Origin: Acanthamoeba lenticulata
Taxonomy: Eukaryota > Discosea > Longamoebia > Acanthamoebidae
Direction of reading: 5' to 3'
DNA length: 21,700 nt
Assembly: GCA_002179805.1 (NCBI GenBank)
Contig: NAVB01000135.1
Location: 1-21,700 of the forward strand
This document shows, one piece after another, positions 1 to 9,353 of this stretch (positions are counted from its first letter, which is position 1; each line of letters starts with the position of its first letter). The notes beneath the pieces are model-generated. The model saw only the letters and a list, made by a program, of their open reading frames with translations. It searched no databases and was not told the origin of the DNA. Both the position numbers and the translations under genes were made by a program.

Positions 1-3000
1 AGTTGACACCGGTGAGACCCTCGATGTCACCCTCGATGACCTGGCCGTTGCGGAAGGAGACGCCAGAGACAATGGTCTCGTTGAGCGTGACCAGGTTGCC
101 GCACTGGATCTCGCCACCAAAGTCGACCTCGGTGCCACCGACAATGAGGGTAGCATCATCAGCGGCATCGGCGGTGCAGGAGATGCGAGTGCCGATGGCG
201 AAGTTGCGGGTGAAGACGTTGCCGTCGACGGCAGCCTTGCCCCAGATGTCGCCGTTGACCATGTTGAGCGTGAAGTCGAGCTCCGAGTTGCCGGAGAGGA
301 ACACGTTGTAGGCAGCCGCGCCGCCGAAGAACGAGGGCGGGCACGAGGGCGCAGCCGAGGGCTGGGTCGAGGGCTGCGGCGTGGAGACGATGGTCGACGG
401 GGCCGGCGAGCTCGAAGGCGACGCCGAGGCCGAGGGCGAAGGAGAAGCGGAAGCCGACGGCGAGGCCGAGGCCGAGGGCGAAGGCGAGAGGGACGGCGAA
501 GCCGAAGCCGAGGCCGACGGGGAAGCGGAGGCCGAGGGCGAGGCGGAAGCCGACGCGGAAGCCGAGGGCGAGGCCGACGGGGAAGCCGAAGCCGAGGCCG
601 AGGGCGAGGCCGAAGCAGCCGTCGAGGGCGAGGCCGACGGGGAGGCAGAAGCCGAGGGAGAGGCCGAAGCCGAGGGCGAGGGCGACGCGGAAGCGCCAGC
701 CGAGGGCGAAGCCGAGGGCGACGAGGAAGCGGAAGGCGAGGGCGAAGGCGAAGCCGAGGGGATCACGCACTGGGGCACGTGGACCTCACCGCCACCGGTG
801 CCGCTGAGGGTCTGCGCGACGACGTTGCCCACGATCTGGCCGTTCTCCACGATCAGCGACGAGTTCACCGCCAGCACGTTGCCCTCGAGACCGAAGCCGC
901 GGAAGGTCACTTGCTGGGCCGAGCACACCACGTAGGTGATCAGAGCGCCCGAAACACCGCCGTTGTTGATGCCAAAGTTGGTGAAGGTGATGTTGTCATC
1001 GCCCTGGATGGCCACGATCACGCTCTCGACAGCCGACACGTTGGGGAAGTTGAAGCTCAGCGACGCCGCGTTGTTGATGTTGGCGCCGTTGACAACGAAG
1101 GCCTGCGTGGTGTTGGTGGCCGAGCCCTGGAAGCTGATCTCGCGGAAAGCCGACACAGAGGCCGCCACGGAGTCGTTGGCCGCGCACAGGGCAGAGGCCG
1201 TCGCGCTCAGCTGCTCAGCCTCAGCGGTGAAGTTGACGCCAGTCGCGTTCTGCACGTCGCCGAGCACGGGGCGACCGTTGGCGAAGCCCGGCAGGTTGAC
1301 GATGTTGGCGCTGTTCTCCGCCACGAGCGAGCCGCACTGGAGACCGCCATTCTGGAAGTTGACAGTGGCGTCGTCACCAGCAATGATGAGGGTCGCCTCA
1401 GAGGCGTTGCAAGGCGAGATGCGCGAGCCAATGCCGAAGCTCGAGGCACGGAAGCTGCCGTTGACGGCGACGCGGCCCTCGACGTCACCGTTGGTCATGT
1501 CGAAGGTGAAGTTGGCGCCCTCGCGACCGACGAGGAACACGTTGAAGCCCGACACGCTGGCTCCGAACACGGGCACCGGGCAGGCCGGGGCGGCAGGCGA
1601 GGCCGAGGGCGAAGCCGACGGCTGCGGGGTGGACACGATGATCGTGGGCGAAGGCGAGGCCGGAGCCGAGGCCGACGGGGAAGCGGAAGCCGAGGGCGAG
1701 GCCGAGGGCGAAGGCGAAGCCGGGACACACACGGGGATGCTGGGGCACGGCGGGGGCATGGTCGGGCACACGCACACGGGGCACGTGAACGAGGGCGAAG
1801 CCGAGGCCGACGGCGAAGGCGCGGTGGTAGACAGGATGGGCGAGGTCGACGGGGCGCTGGAGGCAGAGGCCGACGGCGAGGCAGACGGCGAGGCCGAGGG
1901 GGAAGGCGAGGCAGAGGCCGACGGTGAAGCCGAGGGCGAAGCGGAGGCCGAGGGAGACGCCGAGGCAGAGGCCGAGGGCGAGCTGGAAGGAGAAGCCGAG
2001 GCCGAGGGCGAAGCCGACGACGAAGGCGAGGCCGAAGCGGACGGCGAAGCAGAGGCGGAGGCCGAGGGCGAAGCCGAGGCCGAAGGAGAAGCAGACGACG
2101 AGGGCGAAGCCGAGGCCGAGGGGGAGGCCGAGGGCGAAGCCGAAGCCGACGGGGAAGCCGAGGCCGAGGCGGACGGGGAGGCAGACGCCGAGGGCGAGGC
2201 CGAGGGCGACGGGCTGGGGGAAGGGCACGTGGGGACGTGGACCTCACCGCTGCCGACACCAGTCAGGCTGAGGGCGACAACATTGCCGAGGAGCTGAGCG
2301 TTCTGGATGGTCACGGCCGAGAAGGGCGCCAGCAGGTTGCCGTAAAGACCGAAGTTGGTGAACGAGATGCTGGGCGCGTCGCACACGACAAACGTCACCA
2401 GGCCGGAGCTCACACCGTTGAGGAAAGTCTGGAAGCCACCGATGCTCAGGGCCGACGAGCCCTGAACGAGGATGTTGACCTGCTCAACAACCGAGGCGTT
2501 GGGCACGGAGAGGGTAAGCGACGACGCCGAGGCGAGATCAGCGCCGTTGACGGTGAAGGTCAGCGAAGAAGCGCCGCTGGCGCCAGTGAGCGTGATGGCG
2601 TTGCCAGAGACAGTGGCCGCAGTGCCGCCAGCCGAGCAGAGCGAGCTGGCCTCGTTCTGGAACTGGGTCTTGGCCGCGGCAAAGTCGATGCCGGTGAGGT
2701 CCGACACGCTGCCCTGGAGCAGCTGGCCGTTGGCGAAGCCCGGCAGCGAGTTGATGGTGGCCGAGCTCTCCGTGATGAGCGAGCCGCACTGCAGGCCGCC
2801 CGCGTAGCTCACCGACGAACCAGAGCCGCCGATGACCACGGTGGGCGTGGAAGCGTTGCAAGAGCCGAGACGGGTGCCGATGCCAATGTTGACACCGCGG
2901 AAGTTGCCGTTGCTGGCCACGCGGCCCTCAACGTCGCCGTTGGTGAGATCGAACGTGTTGGCCGCCGAGCCGCCGCCGAGGAGGAACACGTTGTAGGACG

Positions 3001-3106
3001 ACGAGGTGGAGCCGAACAGGGCTGGCGGGCAGGTCTGGGCCGAAGCGAAGCTGGCGGCCCAGAGACCCACGAGGACGAAGCACAAAGCGATTTGTGCCCT
3101 CTTCAT
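1..3106 (-). CDS. Jonah-type lectin copy 1: three CAA domains, Ser/Pro linkers (3' end outside window)
   Basis: Probable secreted cyst-wall lectin. The frame opens at ATG 3106 (context CACCATGA) and runs without a stop off the left edge, giving 1035 visible residues; by comparison with copy 2 about 154 more are missing. A 23-residue signal peptide (KR, hydrophobic core, ASFASA) precedes QTCPP. Domain 1 spans about 24-294, domain 2 about 509-780, domain 3 from 922. Each complete domain opens with a CP pair and closes with GEVHVP-x-C, and carries an NGDVEGR-type motif after a YNVFL or FNVFL strand. Linkers are Ser/Pro/Ala repeats at ~296-440 and ~782-920; Cys 442, 445, 447, 454 and 460 form a small Cys/Pro island. 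CAA domains are known as beta-helical adhesion modules, and three-domain Jonah lectins are known from Acanthamoeba cyst walls; cellulose binding here is inferred. No intron is visible. It could instead be another CAA wall adhesin. Confidence 0.85.
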   Translation of the reverse strand, partial: MKRAQIALCFVLVGLWAASFASAQTCPPALFGSTSSSYNVFLLGGGSAANTFDLTNGDVEGRVASNGNFRGVNIGIGTRLGSCNASTPTVVIGGSGSSVSYAGGLQCGSLITESSATINSLPGFANGQLLQGSVSDLTGIDFAAAKTQFQNEASSLCSAGGTAATVSGNAITLTGASGASSLTFTVNGADLASASSLTLSVPNASVVEQVNILVQGSSALSIGGFQTFLNGVSSGLVTFVVCDAPSISFTNFGLYGNLLAPFSAVTIQNAQLLGNVVALSLTGVGSGEVHVPTCPSPSPSPSASPSASASPSASASASPSASASPSASPSASASPSSSASPSASASPSASASASPSASASPSSSASPSASASPSSSPSASASASPSASASPSASPSASASPSPSASPSASPSASASSAPSTSPILSTTAPSPSASASPSFTCPVCVCPTMPPPCPSIPVCVPASPSPSASPSASASPSASAPASPSPTIIVSTPQPSASPSASPAAPACPVPVFGASVSGFNVFLVGREGANFTFDMTNGDVEGRVAVNGSFRASSFGIGSRISPCNASEATLIIAGDDATVNFQNGGLQCGSLVAENSANIVNLPGFANGRPVLGDVQNATGVNFTAEAEQLSATASALCAANDSVAASVSAFREISFQGSATNTTQAFVVNGANINNAASLSFNFPNVSAVESVIVAIQGDDNITFTNFGINNGGVSGALITYVVCSAQQVTFRGFGLEGNVLAVNSSLIVENGQIVGNVVAQTLSGTGGGEVHVPQCVIPSASPSPSPSASSSPSASPSAGASASPSPSASASPSASASPSASPSTAASASPSASASASPSASPSASASASASPSASASPSASASASPSLSPSPSASASPSASASPSPSASASPSSSPAPSTIVSTPQPSTQPSAAPSCPPSFFGGAAAYNVFLSGNSELDFTLNMVNGDIWGKAAVDGNVFTRNFAIGTRISCTADAADDATLIVGGTEVDFGGEIQCGNLVTLNETIVSGVSFRNGQVIEGDIEGLTGVN
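345..766 (-). repeat. Ser/Pro/Ala linker 2 of lectin copy 1
   Basis: Degenerate Ser-Pro-Ser-Ala repeats between CAA domains 2 and 3 (residue 780 to residue 922). Compared with copy 2 it lacks two small in-frame blocks totalling 24 bp (8 residues), as expected from replication slippage. Its domain-3-proximal end carries a Ser-Thr-Ile-Val-Ser-Thr-Pro stretch also present in copy 2. Confidence 0.85.
1790..2221 (-). repeat. Ser/Pro/Ala linker 1 of lectin copy 1
   Basis: Short degenerate repeats of Ser-Pro-Ser-Ala type, read on the minus strand, join CAA domain 1 to the Cys island. Between the flanking cysteines (residues 294 and 442) the linker is 148 residues, against 190 in copy 2. The GC-rich hexamer units leave other frames open, which creates long false ORFs of Gly/Glu/Ala on the plus strand. 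Confidence 0.85.
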
Positions 3107-3669
3107 GGTGAGTTGGGATGAAGTTCACAGCCGTGAAACTGACAGTGGTTAGAGAAGGAAGAAGAAATGGGCGAAGGCACTGTAGAAGAGGAAGGGCTTG
3201 GTGTTGTTGTCAGTTGTTTGGGTGGTGGAGCTTTAGGCTGGCCGAGGTGAGGTCTTTATATACTTGAGCGCCAATCCGGCCTCAGGCTGCTCTCCTTGGG
3301 ATTTCATGGCCACCGCCCTCGCCCAGCCCGCAAAGAAGCCGTTCGCGCCGAGTTGCACGCGTCGTTCTGTCTGTTTCAGCCAATAAGCGGTGTTTTGCCC
3401 ATTTTTATGTGCTTTTTAAATGCGGCTTTCCTCCAAATTTCAGCGCCCACCACTCACGGCATGGAGGCGCCTGTGGCCTGGCGCAGCCAACCCGAGGCCC
3501 TTCTCCGACACACACCACAACCTCTTCCCCTTGTCCCGCTGTGGGCCCGGAGTGGTGGAGTGAGGGATGCTTGGCTCGATGATGAAGCATGCATGCCTTC
3601 AGCTCGACACAGACATCAAGCGCGAGGAGCCAATTCAGCGGCCGTGGGATGTGGTGGGTGGGTGTGGGT
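3107..3669. other. Intergenic: lectin copy 1 5' leader and promoter, band 7 gene 3' flank
   Basis: No convincing gene. The part nearest the lectin is its leader and promoter; motifs such as GTTTCAC and CGGCTGTGA in the leader recur upstream of copy 2, so homology extends somewhat beyond the start codon. A 125-codon plus-strand ORF at 3296-3673 has no recognisable domain and overlaps the band 7 stop, so it is not called. Confidence 0.5.
3254..3262 (-). promoter_or_regulatory. TATA box of lectin copy 1
   Basis: TATATAAAG on the minus strand lies about 150 bp before ATG 3106. A reverse CCAAT pentamer (ATTGG on the minus strand) sits just upstream at 3271-3275. Copy 2 has a TATA-like element at a similar distance, which supports the call; the transcription start is not known. 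Confidence 0.6.
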
Positions 3670-5548
3670 CTAGCTGGGCGATCGCCCGCCACGAGCCGCA
3701 GTGGCGACGGCGGGCGGGGGCAAGAGGTCGAAGCCGTGCTCGCTCGTGGCAGCGCCCTCGCGCAGGTTGACCTGCATGTTCCACGGGATGAAGGTGGTCT
3801 TGTCGCCCGCGGCCTCGACGATCTCGCGCGTGGCGCGCATGATGGCCAGCTGCCTCGCCAGCTCCGTGTCGGCTTGCAAGCGCGCGGCCTTGGCCCGCTG
3901 CTCGGCCGTGTAGAGCTCGGCGTCGGCCTTGATACGGGCCTCCTGGGCGTGGCCTTGCGCCTTCTGAATGCCTGTCTGCGCCTGCGCAGAGATGTTGGCC
4001 CTGTTGGAAGCCGTCTGCACGCGGTTGGCGGCGCGCTCGGTGAGCAGAGTGCGCAAGGCCGTGTCCTGGAACTCGAGCTTCTCAATGTTCATGTCCATCA
4101 GCACGACTCCCCATGTCGCCACGTAGTCCTAAACACATCGTTGGTTGTTAACCTGAAGAGAACGACTCCAACAAACAGGGGAAGAAGGGCGAACCTTGAG
4201 CTCGGCCATGAAGGCCTCGCGCACAACGTCGCTGAACAGCCGGGGCGCAACGAGTAGCTCCTTGCCCTTGCCCTTTCCCTTGCCCTTGTGGCTAAACTTG
4301 ACTGTCCTCTTCTTCTTGGGGCGGGCTGCGTGTTCGGCAGGCTTCTGGTCCTCGTCGCTTACGTCGTCCTCATCATCGTCGGAGCCAAAGCCGGGAATTT
4401 CAGGGTCCTCGTTCTTGGAGGAGGGCAGCGTGGGCGCGATCTCGTCAAGCGCGTGGTGGAGGAAGATCGACGTCACCAGCGCCTCGGCCTTCTCGAACAG
4501 CGCCTCGTTCACGTTGCGCACATCCTGTGTGTGTGTGTGTGTGTGTCGTTTTCATTGCACCTGTCAGAGGGAGAGACTTGGCATTCTGGTGGGTCCTATG
4601 TCAAGCTATTGTACCCGGAAGGCGCGGACGGGGTCGTCGAACCGGTAGGTGATGATGACGTGAACCATGATGGTGATGCCATCGTTGGTGTTGACCTTGA
4701 GCGGCTCGAGCCGGCGCACCTGCTCCTGCACAGAGACAAACTCCTGGAACTTGAACGTGGGCGACGTGCGCACGTGCAAGCCCGGCAGGAGCACTTCGAG
4801 CTTGCCCGTGTCGTAGGCGATGCCCACCTGGCCCTCGTTGACGATCATGCGCTTGATGGGCCCGAGCTCGACGTAGGGGCTCCCGATGTCCTTGGCCCCT
4901 TGGTAAGTGTGCGGCGCGACGAGGATGTGGCGTCCGGGCTCGAGGATGATGGTCTCTCCGTTCTTCCAGCTCAAGCCCAGTTGGCCCTATTTTATGGTCA
5001 ACTTGTTAACGACCTGAGCTGCAAGATAGGGGAAGGAAAACTGCGGCACCTTCTTGATGGTGACGATGGTGAGCGGGCCGAACTGGATGAGCTCTTCGTT
5101 GATCGACCGCTGTTGGACAAAGCTGTGCAGCGGCGAGAGAAGCACGTAGCGCCCAGGCCGTAGGATGATCGGCCTGCCATTACGCAACGTGAGGCCCATG
5201 GAGCCCTCTTGAATGAGCCGCATCTTGCTCCACACGTAAACAGCGCCTGCCAAGCGAAGGCTGATGTCAGCACCAAAACCGAATATAATATTCAACTGAT
5301 TATTGTTTTTTCAATTTACTATCCTGGGGAGATAACGCACCAAAGCCTGTGGCCGAGACAAGACCAACACCAAGTCCACGAGAGGTGGAACGGTTCTGCA
5401 CGAAGCCCAGCTGGTCAAGTGCATCGAGCAGGCTGACACCTTCCTCAATCATGGTGTTGGTCGAGGTGTAGCTCTTGAGATCGTCCATGGGTGTCATGCC
5501 AGGCTCGAAGCCTTCGCGACCAGCTCCACGGCTCTCTTGAGTGTACAT
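3670..5548 (-). CDS. SPFH/band 7 domain protein, 5 exons
   Basis: Stomatin/flotillin-superfamily membrane-scaffold protein, 521 residues. Exons: 5548-5341, 5246-5050, 4986-4615, 4524-4195, 4128-3670; every junction is GT-AG and keeps frame. Residues 81-212 hold three related beta units of form G-x-[MLV]-G-[LI] ... G ... L-x-PG-x-[HY], near 84, 136 and 187. The SPFH core continues through VNTNDGITIMVHV (232-245), DPVRAFRDVRNVNEAL and VVREAFMAEL. An Ala/Glu/Arg-rich helix (about 390-480) after KLEFQD is typical of the family. A charged, disordered insert (about 291-347), acidic then Lys/Gly-rich, interrupts the SPFH domain. No transmembrane segment or signal peptide is visible, so membrane attachment would be peripheral or by lipidation. 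SPFH proteins usually oligomerise on membranes; the substrate or partner is unknown. Confidence 0.85.
4526..4546. repeat. (TG)n microsatellite in band 7 intron 3
   Basis: About ten TG units lie directly before exon 4. Read on the minus strand they form a CA tract ending in the CACAG 3' splice site, so the microsatellite occupies the polypyrimidine-tract position. Confidence 0.9.
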
Positions 5549-5927
5549 CGTAAAGCTGTTTGTGTTCAGTTTGGGTGAACTTGTGCTGGTGACTTGCGCC
5601 TGTACAGCTTCAAGACAGTCTGCTCAAGCTGCCCTTTTGAGGGAAGAGATCGCCCTGCCCATTGGGCGTGCCATATGGCACTGTGGCCTGCAGTGTTAAG
5701 GAACTACATTCCGGCCCAACGAACCGACACCACAAACCACGAAGAAAAGGGAACCGAAAAGAGTCTACAACCATTTCAGATAACAGACACAAGAAAAGCA
5801 GAGAAAGGAAAAGTACTTTGAAAATGAAAACAGTTTTGTTGTTTGGCGCCAAAATGCCCGGAATGTATTGTACATCGTTTTCTCTCAGGTCTTGGGCGCA
5901 GCACGAGGGCTGTGCGGGCTACCGCGG
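5549..5927. other. Intergenic, 379 bp
   Basis: Lies between the stop of the Ser-rich gene (5928) and the start of the band 7 gene (5548), both on the minus strand. It is more AT-rich than its surroundings, especially 5700-5830. It should hold the 3' UTR of the former and the promoter of the latter. No clear TATA box or gene is seen. Confidence 0.5.
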
Positions 5928-8900
5928 TCAGACCGACGAGAAGAAGGTTGCTTGTTGCTGCACGGACACGTACATACAAACGAAACGTGAGCCTCTGAGA
6001 GGCAATGAATCTCGAGCGCTCATTGGGGTGGAGATGTACGTTTTGCTCGCTGGCTCGTGGAAGACGAGGGAGGCGGTCTCCTTGAGCCTCGAGCGCGGCG
6101 TGGTCGCCGTCATTGTCGACGCAGACTCAGCCGAGTCTGACCGGTGAAGGCTTCCTCCCGAGTGGTGTTTCTCGCGGTTCTTGTCGCGCATCGTGCCCTC
6201 CATCAGCTTGCCATTGGCCTCGTAATAGAGGTACTTGAGCCGCTTGAGCTCGCGTTCAAGCTTGCGGAGGGTCTCGTCCTTCTCCCGGCAGTGGGCGCAC
6301 GCCGCCTCCGTGACCGGCTCGTCGTCCTCGCCCTCGTGGTTGTTGTTCTCCTGCTCGGCGGCGCCCTCCTTGAAGGGCAGCTGCCCCGGGAGCTCCTCCA
6401 TCAGCGGCGGCAGGGGCGAGCGGGCGCCAGCCGCGGAGCGGAGCTCACGCTGCTGCGGCGACCACAGCCCGGCCGGGGTCTGCAAGGCCGCGATTGGCTC
6501 GGGTCCAGTGGTGGTGGCCGTCGCCCCACCCGGTGCGACGCCCTCCTGGAGGATGCGCAGTCGGCGGAGCTCGAGCAGGAGCTTTTCGCGCTCGCGCTCC
6601 CACTGGGCCCGCTCGCGCTCAAACTCGTCGCGCTCCTGCCGCACCTTGTCCTCGCTCTCGCGCAGGGCCTCCTCGCGCGCCAGCAGGGCCTCCTCACGCG
6701 AGTCGACGCTCTTGAGCGCGGCGAGGGCTGCCCCCGGCTGCGACCCGGTCAGCGACGAGCGCCGGAAGCTGCGCCGCGAGAGCTGCTCGCCGCTCCACCG
6801 CAGCACTTCGGGGCTTCGCATCTCGATCCCCGCCGGGCCGGCGGCGCTGACGGCAACAGCGCCGCCGCTGTGTCGCTCTGTTCGCTTCTTGGGCACCTCC
6901 GAGGCTGCCATCGTCGACGCCGTCGTGGTCGTCGTCGTCATCCCCGCTGGCGCCGCCCGGGCCACACGCTCGCGGCTCTCGGTCCGGCCGCCGCTGGCGG
7001 ACCCGAGCCGGGGCAGGTGGAGGGCCGACAGCTCGAGCTCGTCCGAGCGGGCGCGCTCCTCGATCTCCATCTCCATCTCCACCTCGGCCTCGATCTCCAT
7101 CTCGCGCTCGATGGTGGTCGAGTGCCACACGTTGCTCCACGTCAGCCGCTCCTCGCCCTCGGAGCCGCTGGGCCCCGACAGGGACGACGACCGGCTCTTG
7201 GTGATCGACTGCTGCTGCTGCTGATGCTGGTGGCGCGACGTCGCCTTGGCGCCCTTGGGCGAGAGCGGCGGCGTCCGGTGGTGATGAGGCATGTTGTGGA
7301 GGAACGACGAGCCGACCGGGTTGGGCGACGTGGCCGGCGTCAAGCCCGAGAGGCTCGCGTACCCGCGCGGTGAGAGCCCGAGCGTCGCCTGCTCGCCCAT
7401 CAGCAGCGGGATGCTCGTCGTCGATCGCGAGACCGGCGAGAACGAGGCCGACGACGACGACGTCGTCGGGCCCAAGGGTGATGAGAGGGGCGACTGGCCG
7501 GGCGAGATGATCGCCGACGACGACGATGAGGCCGCGCTCGCCGGGGAAAAGTAGGACTTGGGCGTCGCGGGCGAGTGGGACGGGAGCTTGAGCCGCGGCA
7601 CAAAGGGCGTCGAGCTGGCCCGCTCGCGCTTGGGGTAGATCACGGTGCTGCCGCCCTTGATCATCGACACCGGAGAAGCCGTCGTCGAGAGCGAGGATGA
7701 AGGCGACGGCGCCAACAACGGCGGCGCTCTGCTTGAGGCCGGGCTGTGGCCGGGGATGCGCGTGACGCAGACGCTGTGCCGCGGCGAGCGCAGGTCCTCG
7801 AGGTCGAACGGGGTCGCCGGGACCTTCTCGTCGCTGCGCGACAGCTTCTGCTGGGTGGGACTGCGGCTGTCGTGGCCCTCGTGCGCCTGCTGCTGTTGCT
7901 CGAGCTGCTGTTGTTGCTGCTGTTGGGACTGATGGTGCTGGTGGTCCTTGTCTCGCTCGACGAGGGCGCCCTTGTCCTTCCCGCGACCGCTGAGCGACCG
8001 GCCGCGCCGCTTTACCGACTGCAGGAAGCCGCCGCCGCTGGACGAGGACTCACCGCCGCCACTCTCGCTCTGGTTCGAGAGCTTGCTGATGCCAGCAAAG
8101 GTGCTCAGGATGCCGCTGCCGCTCTTGCGCTTGATGCTGTTCTTCCGCTTCTTTTCGCGCTTGCCGCTGCTACTGCTACTGCCGCTGCCGCTGCCCAGCT
8201 GCTCGTCGAGGGTGTCGTCGTCCTCGTCGGTGTAGGCCCGGCGGCCACCACCCGAGTCCTCGCGGCTCTCTCGCCGCTTGAGCTTCTGCTTCCCGCTGCT
8301 GCTGCTGCCGCTGCCGGTCGAAGTGCCGCCAACGGAGGACGACGACGAGAGCGAGTGGGACGAGAGCGAGCGCTTCTTCATGCCCGGGTCGAGCTGCTTG
8401 CTCTTGACCACGCGCGCCTCGCCCGTCTCTGAGAACGAGCGCGCGCGGCGGAGGGGCCACTCCCGCGAGCTGCTCCGCACGCCGCCGTCGCCGCCGCCGG
8501 GACTTGTGGAGCCATCGCCGCCGGTGTCGGCCGCGGCCTCCCGGAGCGGCTCGACGGCGACGATCTCCACGCGGCTGTTGCGCCGCTGGTGGGCTGCCTT
8601 GCTGGCCGCCGTGGGCGACGTCGGCGTCGACCGGCTCGAGGCCCGGGTCGTGACCTTGGAGCTCGCCAGCGAGTCCACGACCACCGGCGTGGCCATGGCC
8701 TCGGCCGACACGGACCCGAGTTGCTGTTGCTGTGTTGGTGTCGTCGTCGTCGTCGTTGTCGTCGAGGTTGACGTTGAGGTTGACAGTGGAGGGAGCGCAG
8801 GCAGGCCGGCGGCCTCGCGCTGGCGCCGCTCGAGCTCCTCCTTCTCGCGCTGCTTCTTCTCGCGCCAGAGGCGGCGCTCCTCTTCTTCCCACTCGTCGAG

Positions 8901-9353
8901 GACCCAGGTCGGGTCGCGCCAGTCGGCGTCCGAGTCGGAGCCAGACGAAGTCGTCGTCGAGTCGCCGTAGGTATCGCCCCAGAGCGAGCCCTTGTCATCG
9001 TCATCATCGTCGTCGTTGTCGCTGTCGCCGCCGTCGGCGCCGATGGCGTCGCGGTCCTTCTTGGCGCCCTTGCGCCCGAAGGAGACGTTGCGCCGGAGGG
9101 AGTCCTCGAGATCGTCGAGCGAGTGGTGGCGCTTGGACCGGCCGTGGCGGGTGGAGACTGAGGTGGACAGGGTCAGGGTGGTCTCCTTCTCCTTGGAGCT
9201 GCCGATCTTTTTCAGCAGCTTCTCGCCCGGGAACTTGAAGCTGCGCGGCGAGATGAGATTGAGTTTGCTGTTTGTCTTCACCTGGTTCACCCGCTTGGAC
9301 GACGAGGATGATGGCGCCGGGGCGGGAGCTGCGGAGCCATGGAGCGATGTCAT
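5928..9353 (-). CDS. Ser-rich, largely disordered coiled-coil protein, function unknown
   Basis: Not recognised as a named family. One open frame encodes 1141 residues from ATG 9353 (A at -3); the frame extends a few codons upstream without another ATG. It is low-complexity throughout: an acidic run (about 105-120), a charged Glu/Arg/Lys helix (about 150-180), a Thr run (about 198-210), many Ser blocks, and a Gln-rich tract (about 472-492). Repeated SP and RxxS sites suggest phosphorylation. Two coiled-coil candidates stand out near the C-terminus: about 882-935 (SREEALLAREEALRE onward) and about 1022-1055 (DETLRKLERELKRLKYLYYE). No transmembrane segment, signal peptide or catalytic motif is seen. 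It lacks a visible intron while its neighbours have several. The last ~15 residues (from FVCMYVSV) could be intron read-through. A cytoskeletal or scaffold role is only a guess. Confidence 0.7.
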   Translation of the reverse strand: MTSLHGSAAPAPAPSSSSSKRVNQVKTNSKLNLISPRSFKFPGEKLLKKIGSSKEKETTLTLSTSVSTRHGRSKRHHSLDDLEDSLRRNVSFGRKGAKKDRDAIGADGGDSDNDDDDDDDKGSLWGDTYGDSTTTSSGSDSDADWRDPTWVLDEWEEEERRLWREKKQREKEELERRQREAAGLPALPPLSTSTSTSTTTTTTTTPTQQQQLGSVSAEAMATPVVVDSLASSKVTTRASSRSTPTSPTAASKAAHQRRNSRVEIVAVEPLREAAADTGGDGSTSPGGGDGGVRSSSREWPLRRARSFSETGEARVVKSKQLDPGMKKRSLSSHSLSSSSSVGGTSTGSGSSSSGKQKLKRRESREDSGGGRRAYTDEDDDTLDEQLGSGSGSSSSSGKREKKRKNSIKRKSGSGILSTFAGISKLSNQSESGGGESSSSGGGFLQSVKRRGRSLSGRGKDKGALVERDKDHQHHQSQQQQQQQLEQQQQAHEGHDSRSPTQQKLSRSDEKVPATPFDLEDLRSPRHSVCVTRIPGHSPASSRAPPLLAPSPSSSLSTTASPVSMIKGGSTVIYPKRERASSTPFVPRLKLPSHSPATPKSYFSPASAASSSSSAIISPGQSPLSSPLGPTTSSSSASFSPVSRSTTSIPLLMGEQATLGLSPRGYASLSGLTPATSPNPVGSSFLHNMPHHHRTPPLSPKGAKATSRHQHQQQQQSITKSRSSSLSGPSGSEGEERLTWSNVWHSTTIEREMEIEAEVEMEMEIEERARSDELELSALHLPRLGSASGGRTESRERVARAAPAGMTTTTTTASTMAASEVPKKRTERHSGGAVAVSAAGPAGIEMRSPEVLRWSGEQLSRRSFRRSSLTGSQPGAALAALKSVDSREEALLAREEALRESEDKVRQERDEFERERAQWEREREKLLLELRRLRILQEGVAPGGATATTTGPEPIAALQTPAGLWSPQQRELRSAAGARSPLPPLMEELPGQLPFKEGAAEQENNNHEGEDDEPVTEAACAHCREKDETLRKLERELKRLKYLYYEANGKLMEGTMRDKNREKHHSGGSLHRSDSAESASTMTATTPRSRLKETASLVFHEPASKTYISTPMSARDSLPLRGSRFVCMYVSVQQQATFFSSV

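Noticed and set aside
6144..7373. 409-codon plus-strand ORF opposite the Ser-rich gene, plus neighbouring long ORFs at 6235-7224 and 7746-8432
   Set aside because: Low-complexity Leu/Arg/Ala translations of the opposite strand, inconsistent with any family; the minus-strand frame is continuous for 1141 codons.
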